Origin: Candidatus Kaiserbacteria bacterium | GTDB taxonomy: Bacteria; Patescibacteriota; Minisyncoccia; Phycocordibacterales; UBA12088 | DNA length: 21,635 nucleotides | Assembly (NCBI GenBank): GCA_003561715.1 | Contig: PWVU01000051.1 | Location: 1 to 21,635, forward strand | Direction of reading: 5' to 3' | Shown here: positions 1 through 6,762 of the stretch, one piece after another | Layout: each line of letters begins with the position of its first letter | Position numbering within the stretch: position 1 is the stretch's first letter | Translations under genes and position numbers: made by a program | Notes under the pieces: model-generated | Told to the model about the DNA's origin: nothing | Seen by the model: the letters and a program-made list of their open reading frames with translations, nothing else | The model's database searches: none

Positions 1-1
1 A

Positions 2-1294
2 AAAAAAATACTCATAACGGTACTCGTGTTTTTTGTCGTCCTTGCGGTCGGACTTGGCGGGTATTGGCTCTTGGTGCAGCAATCAAATAGCGGGACTCAA
101 GGTGGAGGGGGTGAAAGTCGAGGTCCACTCTTTCCTTTTAGTGGCTCGGGCAGTCCCGATGCTCCAACAATGCCCGAAAGCGATATCCAGGATGGCGTTA
201 TCACGACAACGCCCGGTATGCGCCCTGCGCTGTGGCGTGTGACCGAACGACCAACCGTGGCGGCAATTGCCCACACGGTGCGCGACCGATCTGATGAAGA
301 GAAGTGGTATATTCGCTACGTGGAGCGAGAGACCATGCATGTGTACGAACAAGAGGTGGTCTCGCGTGACAAAGTTCGCCTTTCGATCACCAATGTCCCA
401 CGCATACAAGAGGCGTTCTTTTTGCCGGGACTGCCCGATCGTTTTGTGATTCGCTATCTTGATTCGTCTGCGGAAAACATCCAGACCTACCGCGCCACTC
501 TTGTCCCGCGCGACCAAGAAAATCCGCCTCGCTCGGACGAAGAGAAAGAAAACGCTTACCGTATCAGCGGCTCGTTCCTCGAACAGAATATTCGCTCAAT
601 AGCACCCAATACCACAGGCGGATTGGTATACAGTGTGGGCGAGGGGATAGGCTCCTCAATCAAGACCGTGAGTTTGGACGGCAGTGTTTCAACGCTCTAC
701 ACCACGCCCTTACGGGAAGTGTTGGTATCTTGGCCGGAGACAACAACTGTTTTGCTCAATACCAAGGCCGCGTATGACACTCCCGGCGCACTTATTCGTA
801 TTGCCGCGGGAAGTGGAGCGGATCGCATTGTGATGACCGATCGCCCCTCGCTCCTTGCCGGCATGAATACAACCGGCGATCGTTTTGTTGCGTTTACCAA
901 CGGGCGAGAACATCGGTCTTCATTCTCCTTGCGTAATCGAGACGGCACCCATCGTGCCGACTTGTCGCTGATCACCATACCGGAAAAGTGTACCTGGAGC
1001 GTCGACTCACCCACCGTTATCTATTGTGCAATTCCGTCAGCGATCCCCGGCACCGGATTTCCCGACACCTGGTATCAAGGGGTCACACACACGGAAGATC
1101 TGTTATGGAAAATAGACACCGAGACCAATACGACAACCCTGCTTGCTGGACAAGCTGATTTTATTCGCGAGGGTGCAGATGAGCCACTCGATGCCATCAA
1201 CCTCACTGTCTCCGCAGATGACCGCTATCTTACCTTTATCGATCGAAAGACCGACGAACTGTGGGCGCTTCGTCTGTATACACCCGAACTATAG
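2..1294 (+). CDS. Membrane-anchored beta-propeller-like hypothetical protein, 5' truncated
   Basis: The frame is open to the left edge, so the true start lies outside the window; about 430 residues are visible. The N-terminus is one hydrophobic helix (ILITVLVFFVVLAVGLGGYWLL) cut here by the edge, with a lysine pair before it, fitting an uncleaved membrane anchor. A Ser/Gly/Pro-rich linker follows, then a long beta-rich region. The C-terminus (SADDRYLTFIDRKTDELWAL) has the look of a WD40/TolB-type propeller blade. No catalytic motif is visible. Proteins of this build, with a PALWRVTERP-like segment and an IRYVERET-like segment, resemble conserved Parcubacteria hypotheticals; I recognise the style but not a function. 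A GTG at 26 would give 422 residues but would cut into the membrane helix. The gene ends at TAG, just before a bidirectional terminator shared with jag. Confidence 0.75.
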   Translation, partial: KKILITVLVFFVVLAVGLGGYWLLVQQSNSGTQGGGGESRGPLFPFSGSGSPDAPTMPESDIQDGVITTTPGMRPALWRVTERPTVAAIAHTVRDRSDEEKWYIRYVERETMHVYEQEVVSRDKVRLSITNVPRIQEAFFLPGLPDRFVIRYLDSSAENIQTYRATLVPRDQENPPRSDEEKENAYRISGSFLEQNIRSIAPNTTGGLVYSVGEGIGSSIKTVSLDGSVSTLYTTPLREVLVSWPETTTVLLNTKAAYDTPGALIRIAAGSGADRIVMTDRPSLLAGMNTTGDRFVAFTNGREHRSSFSLRNRDGTHRADLSLITIPEKCTWSVDSPTVIYCAIPSAIPGTGFPDTWYQGVTHTEDLLWKIDTETNTTTLLAGQADFIREGADEPLDAINLTVSADDRYLTFIDRKTDELWALRLYTPEL

Positions 1295-1330
1295 GACACG
1301 AGGGAGAGGCACTGAAACTCAGAATATAAA

Positions 1331-1361
1331 CCAAAAACGGCGCTTTCAGCGCCGTTTTTGG
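1331..1361. terminator. Bidirectional intrinsic terminator between the propeller gene and jag
   Basis: A perfect 14-bp stem (CCAAAAACGGCGCT, loop TTC, reverse complement) has A-runs in the left arm and T-runs in the right arm, so it can terminate transcription on both strands. It sits exactly between the stops of two convergent genes, and the jag stop at 1364 is 2 bases beyond the stem. Confidence 0.85.
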
Positions 1362-1363
1362 TT

Positions 1364-1882
1364 TTATGAAAACAGCTGAGCGTCACGTGTATCAAGATCA
1401 GATGATTCGGAGCGAGCGGCGGTGCCAATACTCTCAGCGTGTCTGATGGTTATTTTTTTGACGGGACCGGTTCCGTGTGATTCGGTCTCGATTTCGGGAT
1501 CATCCGCAACCATACTATGCACCAACATGCGCTCGTACGCATTGAGTGGCTCCATTTCCACACTTGTTTTAAACGAGCGTACACGCTCTATAAGCATTTT
1601 AGCTTTACGGCGCAACTCCTCGTTACGCTCTTGCTGATAGCGATTTACATCGATCAAAAAAGAAACGTGGTCAAGTTGTTGTCGTTTCTCCACAAGCCTT
1701 TTTACCACGTAATTGAGCGCGCGCAGTGTCTCTCCCTGAGTGCCGATCAACTTCTTGGCGTCTTTGGTAGTGACTGAAAAAATAGGATGGGTCGCATCTG
1801 CGATATAATGCACCTCTGCATCTTCTATCGAAAGCTTGGTGAGTATGTCTTCTATCAGTTGTTGTACTGCTTGGGTATCCAT
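1364..1882 (-). CDS. jag: KhpB/Jag-type RNA-binding protein (KH + R3H)
   Basis: RNA-binding protein of the Jag/KhpB/EloR family, 172 residues. Residues about 30-80 form a KH-like domain with the GxxG loop GTQG at 47-50. The C-terminal R3H domain has its R-x-x-x-H motif at Arg118 and His122 (ERMLVH). Family members bind RNA and affect cell elongation and division in Firmicutes. The usual N-terminal Jag-N domain is absent, which is common in reduced genomes. I chose the ATG at 1882; a TTG at 1894 would add four residues and bring the gene to within 2 bases of the yidC stop. The gene is the last of rpmH-rnpA-yidC-jag, the classic order beside dnaA, and is followed by the shared terminator at 1331-1361. 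No clear Shine-Dalgarno is seen, so it probably depends on translation from yidC. Confidence 0.9.
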   Translation of the reverse strand: MDTQAVQQLIEDILTKLSIEDAEVHYIADATHPIFSVTTKDAKKLIGTQGETLRALNYVVKRLVEKRQQLDHVSFLIDVNRYQQERNEELRRKAKMLIERVRSFKTSVEMEPLNAYERMLVHSMVADDPEIETESHGTGPVKKITIRHAESIGTAARSESSDLDTRDAQLFS

Positions 1883-1896
1883 AGTAAGTGTCAACG

Positions 1897-2700
1897 CTAC
1901 TTTTTTGCTGTCGGTTCCGAGGCACTTTTATCAGCTTCCGCCTGTTTTGCACGTTCCTCGGCCGGTCGCCTAATTGTTCGGCGCACATGCCACTCTTGCA
2001 GAATAGACACAATATTGCTTGTTGTCCAGTACAATGCAACCGCGGCTGAAATTATGTAAGCGAAAACTACGACAACAACAGGCAGTACGTACCGCATCTG
2101 CACATGCATGCTGCGGGCAAGATCATCACTGAATGACGCCGTTTCGGGGTCTCGTGGTTTCGGTTTGGGGAATGCGAGTTTGGTTTGATAGTACTGTGTG
2201 GCACCCGCCAAAAGTGCAAGCACCAGACTGCGCTCCGCCACATCCACCCATCCCAAAAATTCCATAGTGACAACATCGGGAACCCTCACAAAAGCATACA
2301 GTAGAGAGGGATCGACTTCAGGTAGTGCACCACGAAAGAACACCCAGTAGAGGCCAAAAATGATGGGAAGTTGTATGAAGAGCAGTAGTATACTTGAAAA
2401 AGGATTGACACCTTTTTCTCGATACAAGCCCATGATCTCCGCAGACTGCTGTTGGCGACTTTCAAGGTCTTTTTTGTCTTTGTATTTCGCTTGAATCGCT
2501 TTCAACGGTTCTTCCAACTCGCGCATAATGACCTGTGTGCGTGCCGCTTTGAGAGAAAGAGGTATGAGAATGATTTTCACCCCGATGGTCAGTACAATAA
2601 CCGCCACACCGACATCTCCGCCCGGCACCACATCGATCAAATAGACCAGTGCGTTATATAAAGGAGTGAATATATAGTCATTGAACGCACTTTTCAGCAT
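1897..2700 (-). CDS. yidC: YidC/Oxa1 membrane protein insertase
   Basis: Inserts and folds membrane proteins, alone or with SecYEG. It is 267 residues, the short form lacking the large periplasmic domain of Gram-negative YidC. Hydrophobic segments lie at about 30-50, 102-122, 155-172 and 203-227. The first has TIGVKIILIPLSLKA, where family members usually have Arg for the groove charge; here it is Lys42. A charged cytosolic hairpin spans about 55-100 and contains QAKYKDKKD. The C-terminal tail after 236 is basic with an acidic and alanine-rich end, typical for ribosome contact. I see no N-terminal lipobox. It follows rnpA by 56 bases, where many bacteria carry yidD; no yidD is seen. jag follows at once, in the expected operon. 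Confidence 0.95.
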   Translation of the reverse strand: MLKSAFNDYIFTPLYNALVYLIDVVPGGDVGVAVIVLTIGVKIILIPLSLKAARTQVIMRELEEPLKAIQAKYKDKKDLESRQQQSAEIMGLYREKGVNPFSSILLLFIQLPIIFGLYWVFFRGALPEVDPSLLYAFVRVPDVVTMEFLGWVDVAERSLVLALLAGATQYYQTKLAFPKPKPRDPETASFSDDLARSMHVQMRYVLPVVVVVFAYIISAAVALYWTTSNIVSILQEWHVRRTIRRPAEERAKQAEADKSASEPTAKK

Positions 2701-2756
2701 GTAGGGCGTATTGTACCCTGTATTTGAACCGTATACAATTTATGTAATCAGCCTGC

Positions 2757-3116
2757 CTAATCCGCGTTCCGCTCAGTATCGTTCAATCGCAATATGAGAT
2801 GCGCTTTGTGAAGCGCCGATACAATATCCTCTCGCAACGCATCATACGAGGCACCTGCAGCTTCTTTCTTAAGGAAAACGATACTGTGGCTTGTAGAAAG
2901 GTCTTTTTTTATGTCGGCAAATACCGCATACACTCTGCGCCGAAGGAGATTGCGCGCAACCGCTTTTCGTGCCACTTTTTTTGATACAACCACACCCACA
3001 CCAAACGTGGGGGAGGGCATAAAAGATATGGCACACAACGACCCGTGTACTCGTCTTGTGTGCCTGCGTGATCGTTCAAAATCCTCACGACCAAGACGGT
3101 CTTTGCGGGGCAACAT
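2757..3116 (-). CDS. rnpA: Ribonuclease P protein component
   Basis: Protein subunit of RNase P, which with the RNA subunit (rnpB, not in this window) removes 5' leaders from pre-tRNAs. It is 119 residues, normal for the family. The start MLPRKDRLGREDFERSRR matches the usual N-terminal pattern, and the RNR-type basic helix KKVARKAVARNLLRRRVY at about residues 46-63 is the family signature. The start is the ATG at 3116, 5 bases after the rpmH stop, so the two are surely cotranscribed. The C-terminal half (about 70-119) keeps the final helix but is less conserved. Confidence 0.95.
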   Translation of the reverse strand: MLPRKDRLGREDFERSRRHTRRVHGSLCAISFMPSPTFGVGVVVSKKVARKAVARNLLRRRVYAVFADIKKDLSTSHSIVFLKKEAAGASYDALREDIVSALHKAHLILRLNDTERNAD

Positions 3117-3121
3117 GGGTA

Positions 3122-3259
3122 TTATACGGAAAGCTTTGCGCGTCCACGCTGACGACGACGCTTTAGTACCGCTGCGCCGGCAGTGGTCTTTGCGCGCACC
3201 AGAAAGCCATGTGTTTTCTTTCGCTTGCGTACTTTGGGCTGATAGGTTCTTTTTGGCAT
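3122..3259 (-). CDS. rpmH: 50S ribosomal protein bL34
   Basis: Small basic large-subunit ribosomal protein of 45 residues, the usual size. It begins MPKRTYQPKVRKRKKTHGF and ends in an Arg/Lys-rich helix (KRRRQRGRAKLSV), both diagnostic of bL34. The frame is open further upstream to 3334, but those residues do not resemble bL34, and the ATG at 3259 gives the canonical N-terminus. It is the first gene of the rpmH-rnpA-yidC-jag operon and diverges from dnaA. Confidence 0.97.
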   Translation of the reverse strand: MPKRTYQPKVRKRKKTHGFLVRAKTTAGAAVLKRRRQRGRAKLSV

Positions 3260-3280
3260 ATGGCTATGTATGAGGTCTGT

Positions 3281-3309
3281 ACAGTACCACAGCATCTTTG
3301 TGTGCGCAA
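3281..3309 (-). promoter_or_regulatory. Candidate rpmH operon promoter
   Basis: On the minus strand, TTGCGC (3304-3309) lies 17 bases before TACTGT (3281-3286), and a TGG precedes the -10, giving an extended -10. The predicted start near 3274 leaves a leader of about 15 bases before the rpmH ATG. The hexamers are imperfect. Confidence 0.4.
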
Positions 3310-3352
3310 TATGTTCATGAAGACCATGTACCAATGAAGAACTGCCAACAGG

Positions 3353-3412
3353 TTATACACATACTTTCCCCCACATATAGGTTTTTTCACAAGGTGGCAC
3401 GAGTTATCCCCA
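3353..3412 (+). promoter_or_regulatory. DnaA-box cluster upstream of dnaA
   Basis: Three DnaA-box-like 9-mers on the same strand: TTATACACA (3353-3361) and TTTTTCACA (3383-3391) fit TTWTNCACA; TTATCCCCA (3404-3412) has one mismatch. They precede the dnaA -10 and fit autoregulation by DnaA or the upstream part of a bipartite origin. Confidence 0.6.
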
Positions 3413-3417
3413 GCCGC

Positions 3418-3464
3418 TATAATAGTGCGTACGTCTCATTACTCGGGGTAATTATTTTAAGGAG
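3418..3464 (+). promoter_or_regulatory. dnaA promoter -10 and Shine-Dalgarno site
   Basis: A consensus TATAAT lies at 3418-3423; the matching -35 at about 3395-3400 is poor, so activation or DnaA control is plausible. A strong ribosome site AAGGAG at 3459-3464 is 8 bases before the dnaA ATG, one of the few clear Shine-Dalgarno sequences in the window. Confidence 0.6.
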
Positions 3465-3472
3465 TATCTAGT

Positions 3473-4840
3473 ATGTATAACACCGCATCTGCTTCGCTTT
3501 CCAATCGTGAATTATGGCAAAATACACTGACCGACATTGAGTTGAATGTTTCTAAAGCGGTCTTTAACACATGGTTCAAAGGAACGCACATCGTCAAACG
3601 AGAATCGGGGATAGTATATGTAGGCGTTCCAAGTCAAATTTGTAAAGACTGGCTTTCCGATAAGCATCATAAGACTATTCTTGAAGCGATCCGAGGGTTT
3701 GTACCGGATATACGTGGTGTGGAATATGTGATCGCAAAAGAATCGCGCCAACCGGAAGAGCATCAATCACAAAAAAACGAGCGACTTCATTCGCAACTAC
3801 CGCTCCACGAGCACTATATCGATCGATCCGATAACCTAAATCCGCGCTATACGTTCGATTCTTTTGTGGTCGGCTCATTCAATGAGCTCGCCTATGCGGC
3901 GTCTCAGGCAGTGGTAAACAATTTGGGTATTATTTACAATCCGCTTTTTATCTATGGTGCAACCGGTCACGGAAAAACACACCTTATTCAAGCGATTGGA
4001 AATCATATTAAAAAACTCTACCCCAATAAAAAGGTCTTTTATGTCACCTCCGAAAAATTTGGTACCGATTATGTGACTGCGTTGCAGAACAACTCAGTCG
4101 AACAATTCAAAGCGAAATATCGCCAACACGATCTACTCATCATGGATGATATTCAATTCATGTCCGGCAGAGAAAAGACTCAGGAAGAGTTGTTCCACCT
4201 CTTTAATTCGTTGTACGAGAACAACAAGCAGATCGTGTTTTCAAGTGACCAACATCCGAACTATATTCAAAAGCTGGAAGATCGTCTCAAGTCGCGATTT
4301 GGGCAGGGTATGATCATTGATATCAGTCCGCCCGATCATGAGTCTCGGGTTGCTATCCTGCGGACCAAAGCCGCACAAAATGACTTTTTTCTCTCGGATG
4401 AAGCCATTGAATTCATTGCCACAACCGTTGAGGGTAATATCCGTGATCTTGAGGGTGTATTGAACCGTATTATGTGTCATGCGCAGCTAAAAAATACCAC
4501 CCTTACCCTTGATGAATTAAGAGCCTTGATCAAAGACAGTGTAAAACCGCAAAAGAACATATCCCATAAAGAGATCGTGCAATGTGTCGCATCATTCTAT
4601 GACATCGATGAAGCTTCAATATATGAAAAGACCCGTAAAAAAGAAGTCGTAAAACCTCGTCAATTGATCATGTATCTCATGCGTAACGACTTTAGTATTT
4701 CCTATCCCGCGATCGGTCAAAAACTGGGGGGACGTGATCATACGACAGTGATCCATTCTTGTGAAAAAATTAAACACGACCTTCTGGAAGACACTGCATT
4801 ACAACAAGAGTTATACCAAATACGCGCAATGTTGAAATAG
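3473..4840 (+). CDS. dnaA: Chromosomal replication initiator DnaA
   Basis: AAA+ initiator that binds DnaA boxes, melts oriC and helps load the helicase. It is 455 residues, full length. Domain I is at about 1-85 (NRELWQNTLTDIELNVSKAVFNTWF split over 11-35), followed by a short variable linker at about 90-125. The AAA+ core begins near NPRYTFDSFVVG. Walker A is GATGHGKT at 162-169 and Walker B LLIMDD at 221-226. The C-terminal DNA-binding domain carries the signature IGQKLGGRDHTTVIHSCEKI at about 414-433. The start is fixed by AAGGAG at 3459-3464. It diverges from rpmH and is followed by the oriC-like gap and dnaN. Confidence 0.98.
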   Translation: MYNTASASLSNRELWQNTLTDIELNVSKAVFNTWFKGTHIVKRESGIVYVGVPSQICKDWLSDKHHKTILEAIRGFVPDIRGVEYVIAKESRQPEEHQSQKNERLHSQLPLHEHYIDRSDNLNPRYTFDSFVVGSFNELAYAASQAVVNNLGIIYNPLFIYGATGHGKTHLIQAIGNHIKKLYPNKKVFYVTSEKFGTDYVTALQNNSVEQFKAKYRQHDLLIMDDIQFMSGREKTQEELFHLFNSLYENNKQIVFSSDQHPNYIQKLEDRLKSRFGQGMIIDISPPDHESRVAILRTKAAQNDFFLSDEAIEFIATTVEGNIRDLEGVLNRIMCHAQLKNTTLTLDELRALIKDSVKPQKNISHKEIVQCVASFYDIDEASIYEKTRKKEVVKPRQLIMYLMRNDFSISYPAIGQKLGGRDHTTVIHSCEKIKHDLLEDTALQQELYQIRAMLK

Positions 4841-5085
4841 TGGGGAAAGAGCGGGGGACAACGTATGCAAGACATCGGGGAAAAGAATAGCACAAGCCAA
4901 GGACAGCAGTAGGAAAAACATGAGCATTACGAGGACATGCTGATACGAGCAGAAACAGCAACCACATTATCCACACACGACTAAAGAATGCCGTAGAAAA
5001 ATGTAGCTGTATGTAACGATACATTGCGTCTATCCACACATCCACAAGACTAATAATAAAAAGGGTGTATAAATAATAAATCAGT
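4841..5085. other. Candidate oriC in the dnaA-dnaN gap
   Basis: This 245-base non-coding gap holds a perfect DnaA box TTATCCACA (4967-4975), a one-mismatch box CTATCCACA (5030-5038) and a weaker overlapping ACATCCACA (5038-5046). Immediately after comes an A/T-only-like tract with CTAATAATAAAAA and TATAAATAATAAAT (about 5050-5081), suitable as an unwinding element. The order boxes-then-AT tract matches bacterial origins, and the CTA-ATA-ATA run recalls DnaA-trio triplets, though this is not certain. The tract also supplies the only -10-like sequence (TATAAA, 5068-5073) for dnaN. Confidence 0.7.
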
Positions 5086-6186
5086 ATGAAATTAGAAGTA
5101 TCGAAAGAAGCATTGTTTGCAAAAGTACAACTTGTTGGGCGTGTCAGCGGAAAGCAAGTGACACTTCCGGTCCTGCAGGGTATCTTTCTTGAAGCTCGTG
5201 AGGGTCGAGTGTTTTTGCGTGCAACTAATCTTGATATTGGTCTTGAGGGAAGTGTTGCGGCAAAAATAGAGCGAGAAGGGGTATGTGTTGTTTCCGCGAG
5301 TGTCCTGTCACAAGTGTTGGGGTCGATGACTAAGGGCGGCATGATCTCACTGGAGTCGGTTGAAGGTTCTCTGGCGGTTGGGGGTGTACACGGGGTGTCC
5401 AGGCTTGCAACGCTTGATCACACCGAATTTCCTTCACTGCCGCAGGTGGAGGGTGGAGAGACGGTTGTTCTTCAGGCGAGCGATCTGATCGCGGGTATTC
5501 GCTCAGTTTGGTTCGCCGCATCACAGTCGTCGATAAAGCCCGAGTTGGCAAGCGTGTATCTCTATGAAGAGAATGGAAGTATGGTGTGTGTGGCGACTGA
5601 CTCATTCCGTTTGGCGGAAAAAAAAGTGCGCATGAAAAAGCCGGCACAACTACTCCCGCTCTTGGTGCCAAATCGAACCGTAGTTGATCTTATGCGTACG
5701 CTTGAGGTGTGCGAGGGCGACGTGACGGTAACTTTTTCGTCCAATCAACTTTCTTGTTCGTTTGAGGATGTGTACGTCACGACTCGGCTGGTTGACGGGA
5801 CATTTCCCGACTATCGGCAGATCATACCTGCGGATCGCGTTACGACGGTGGTGTTTCTCAAGCAGGATATTCTGCAAGCATTAAAAAAAGCGACCATTTT
5901 CTCTGATCGATTTAATCAGGTTACGTTTGTGGTAGAACCCAATAAAAAAAAGATCACCCTTGAGGCGCGCAGTGCGGATATTGGTGAGATGAAAGAGGTG
6001 GTTGAGGGAGCAATAGAAGGTGATGACCTTACGATCAGTTTCAATCAAAAATACGTTATAGATGCCTTCCAGTCGATAGAGGCGGATAGCGTCTCGTTTC
6101 AGTTCAGTGGTCCGGGGCGCCCGGTCATCATTCAGGGTGTGGGCGATGACTCATTTCTCTATTTGGTGATGCCGATGAATAAATAA
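5086..6186 (+). CDS. dnaN: DNA polymerase III beta sliding clamp
   Basis: Ring-forming processivity clamp that tethers the replicative polymerase to DNA. It is 366 residues, normal for three tandem clamp folds (about 1-120, 130-245, 250-366). Recognisable segments include the N-terminal MKLEVSKEALFAKVQLVGRV, ATDSFRLAEKK at about 170-180, GTFPDYRQIIP and the C-terminal FLYLVMPMN, where most clamps end MPMR or MPVR. No Shine-Dalgarno is seen before the ATG, which follows the AT-rich origin tract. The stop overlaps the next gene's ATG by one base (TAATG), implying coupled translation. recF, the usual next gene in many bacteria, is absent. Confidence 0.97.
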   Translation: MKLEVSKEALFAKVQLVGRVSGKQVTLPVLQGIFLEAREGRVFLRATNLDIGLEGSVAAKIEREGVCVVSASVLSQVLGSMTKGGMISLESVEGSLAVGGVHGVSRLATLDHTEFPSLPQVEGGETVVLQASDLIAGIRSVWFAASQSSIKPELASVYLYEENGSMVCVATDSFRLAEKKVRMKKPAQLLPLLVPNRTVVDLMRTLEVCEGDVTVTFSSNQLSCSFEDVYVTTRLVDGTFPDYRQIIPADRVTTVVFLKQDILQALKKATIFSDRFNQVTFVVEPNKKKITLEARSADIGEMKEVVEGAIEGDDLTISFNQKYVIDAFQSIEADSVSFQFSGPGRPVIIQGVGDDSFLYLVMPMNK

Positions 6187-6467
6187 TGGGTTCTGATAGC
6201 AGCCAGATCATGATACAAAATATCCAATCACTTCTTACTCGGTACTCTTTTGCGCCTACAGAGCGCATGATGCGCCGTGATGTCGCTCAGATCATTCACG
6301 TAAGCGCCGGTATACTACTATCCGAGGATCAGCTTCATATACAAGATTCGGTCATCTTTTTACGCGTGCGCCCCGCGATACGCAGTGAGCTCATGATTCG
6401 ACAGGTCGATATACTCACTTCTTTGCGAAGTAATCCCAAAACCGCCCATATCGTTGCTCTGCGCTAG
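6186..6467 (+). CDS. Small DciA/DUF721-like protein (tentative)
   Basis: A 93-residue protein whose ATG overlaps the dnaN stop by one base, so it is translated with dnaN. The pattern in residues about 35-85 (SAGILLSEDQLHIQDSVIFL followed by RVRPAIRSELMIRQVDIL) resembles the compact C-terminal core of DUF721/DciA proteins, in which a short beta-strand with hydrophobic side chains is followed by a helix bearing an S/R-x-E-L motif. DciA loads the replicative helicase in bacteria without DnaC, and DUF721 genes sit near dnaA-dnaN-recF in Actinobacteria. The family call is inference from pattern and position; no diagnostic catalytic residue exists to confirm it. Confidence 0.55.
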   Translation: MGSDSSQIMIQNIQSLLTRYSFAPTERMMRRDVAQIIHVSAGILLSEDQLHIQDSVIFLRVRPAIRSELMIRQVDILTSLRSNPKTAHIVALR

Positions 6468-6762
6468 AATACACCAACATGCATTATGCGACGAATACAT
6501 TTTTGATACCAGCTTCTTTTTGGTTCTTTTGGGGTTGTGCGAGATTCTGGCGCAGCGGTTACTTCTTCGCTACTGTCCCAGAGTGTGGTAATTGGGACAC
6601 CCTACGTTGTTACGCAGAAACCAAGAAAGACGACATCGACTAAGAGCCAGCTCACTTTCTGGTACGAGCCCGTGCCGCCGACCATACCCCGTCTCCTCGG
6701 GGCGGGTGGTTGATTTGAGACTTTCACGTATCCGAAAACAGTAGCAAGCGGGAGTTATACAA
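6468..6762. other. Gap between the dnaN operon and the PBP gene, unexplained
   Basis: Almost 300 bases with no convincing gene. Two short plus-strand frames exist. ATG 6479 to 6643 encodes 54 residues rich in Trp/Phe (TFLIPASFWFFWGCARFW) and has a TAGAAT eight bases before its start, overlapping the end of the DUF721-like gene. GTG 6537 to 6713 encodes 58 residues ending LTFWYEPVPPTIPRLLGAGG, and that frame continues upstream to a TGA. The overlapping frames could be remnants of a frameshifted gene. I see no tRNA, no tmRNA and no clear terminator for the dnaN operon. Confidence 0.3.

Noticed and set aside
3260..3334. N-terminal extension of rpmH
   Set aside because: The frame is open, but the extra residues do not resemble bL34 and the ATG at 3259 gives the canonical 45-residue protein.
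4770..5342. 190-residue minus-strand frame over the dnaA-dnaN gap
   Set aside because: It crosses the 5' part of dnaN and the 3' part of dnaA in antisense, its composition is not protein-like, and the gap carries DnaA boxes and an AT-rich tract.
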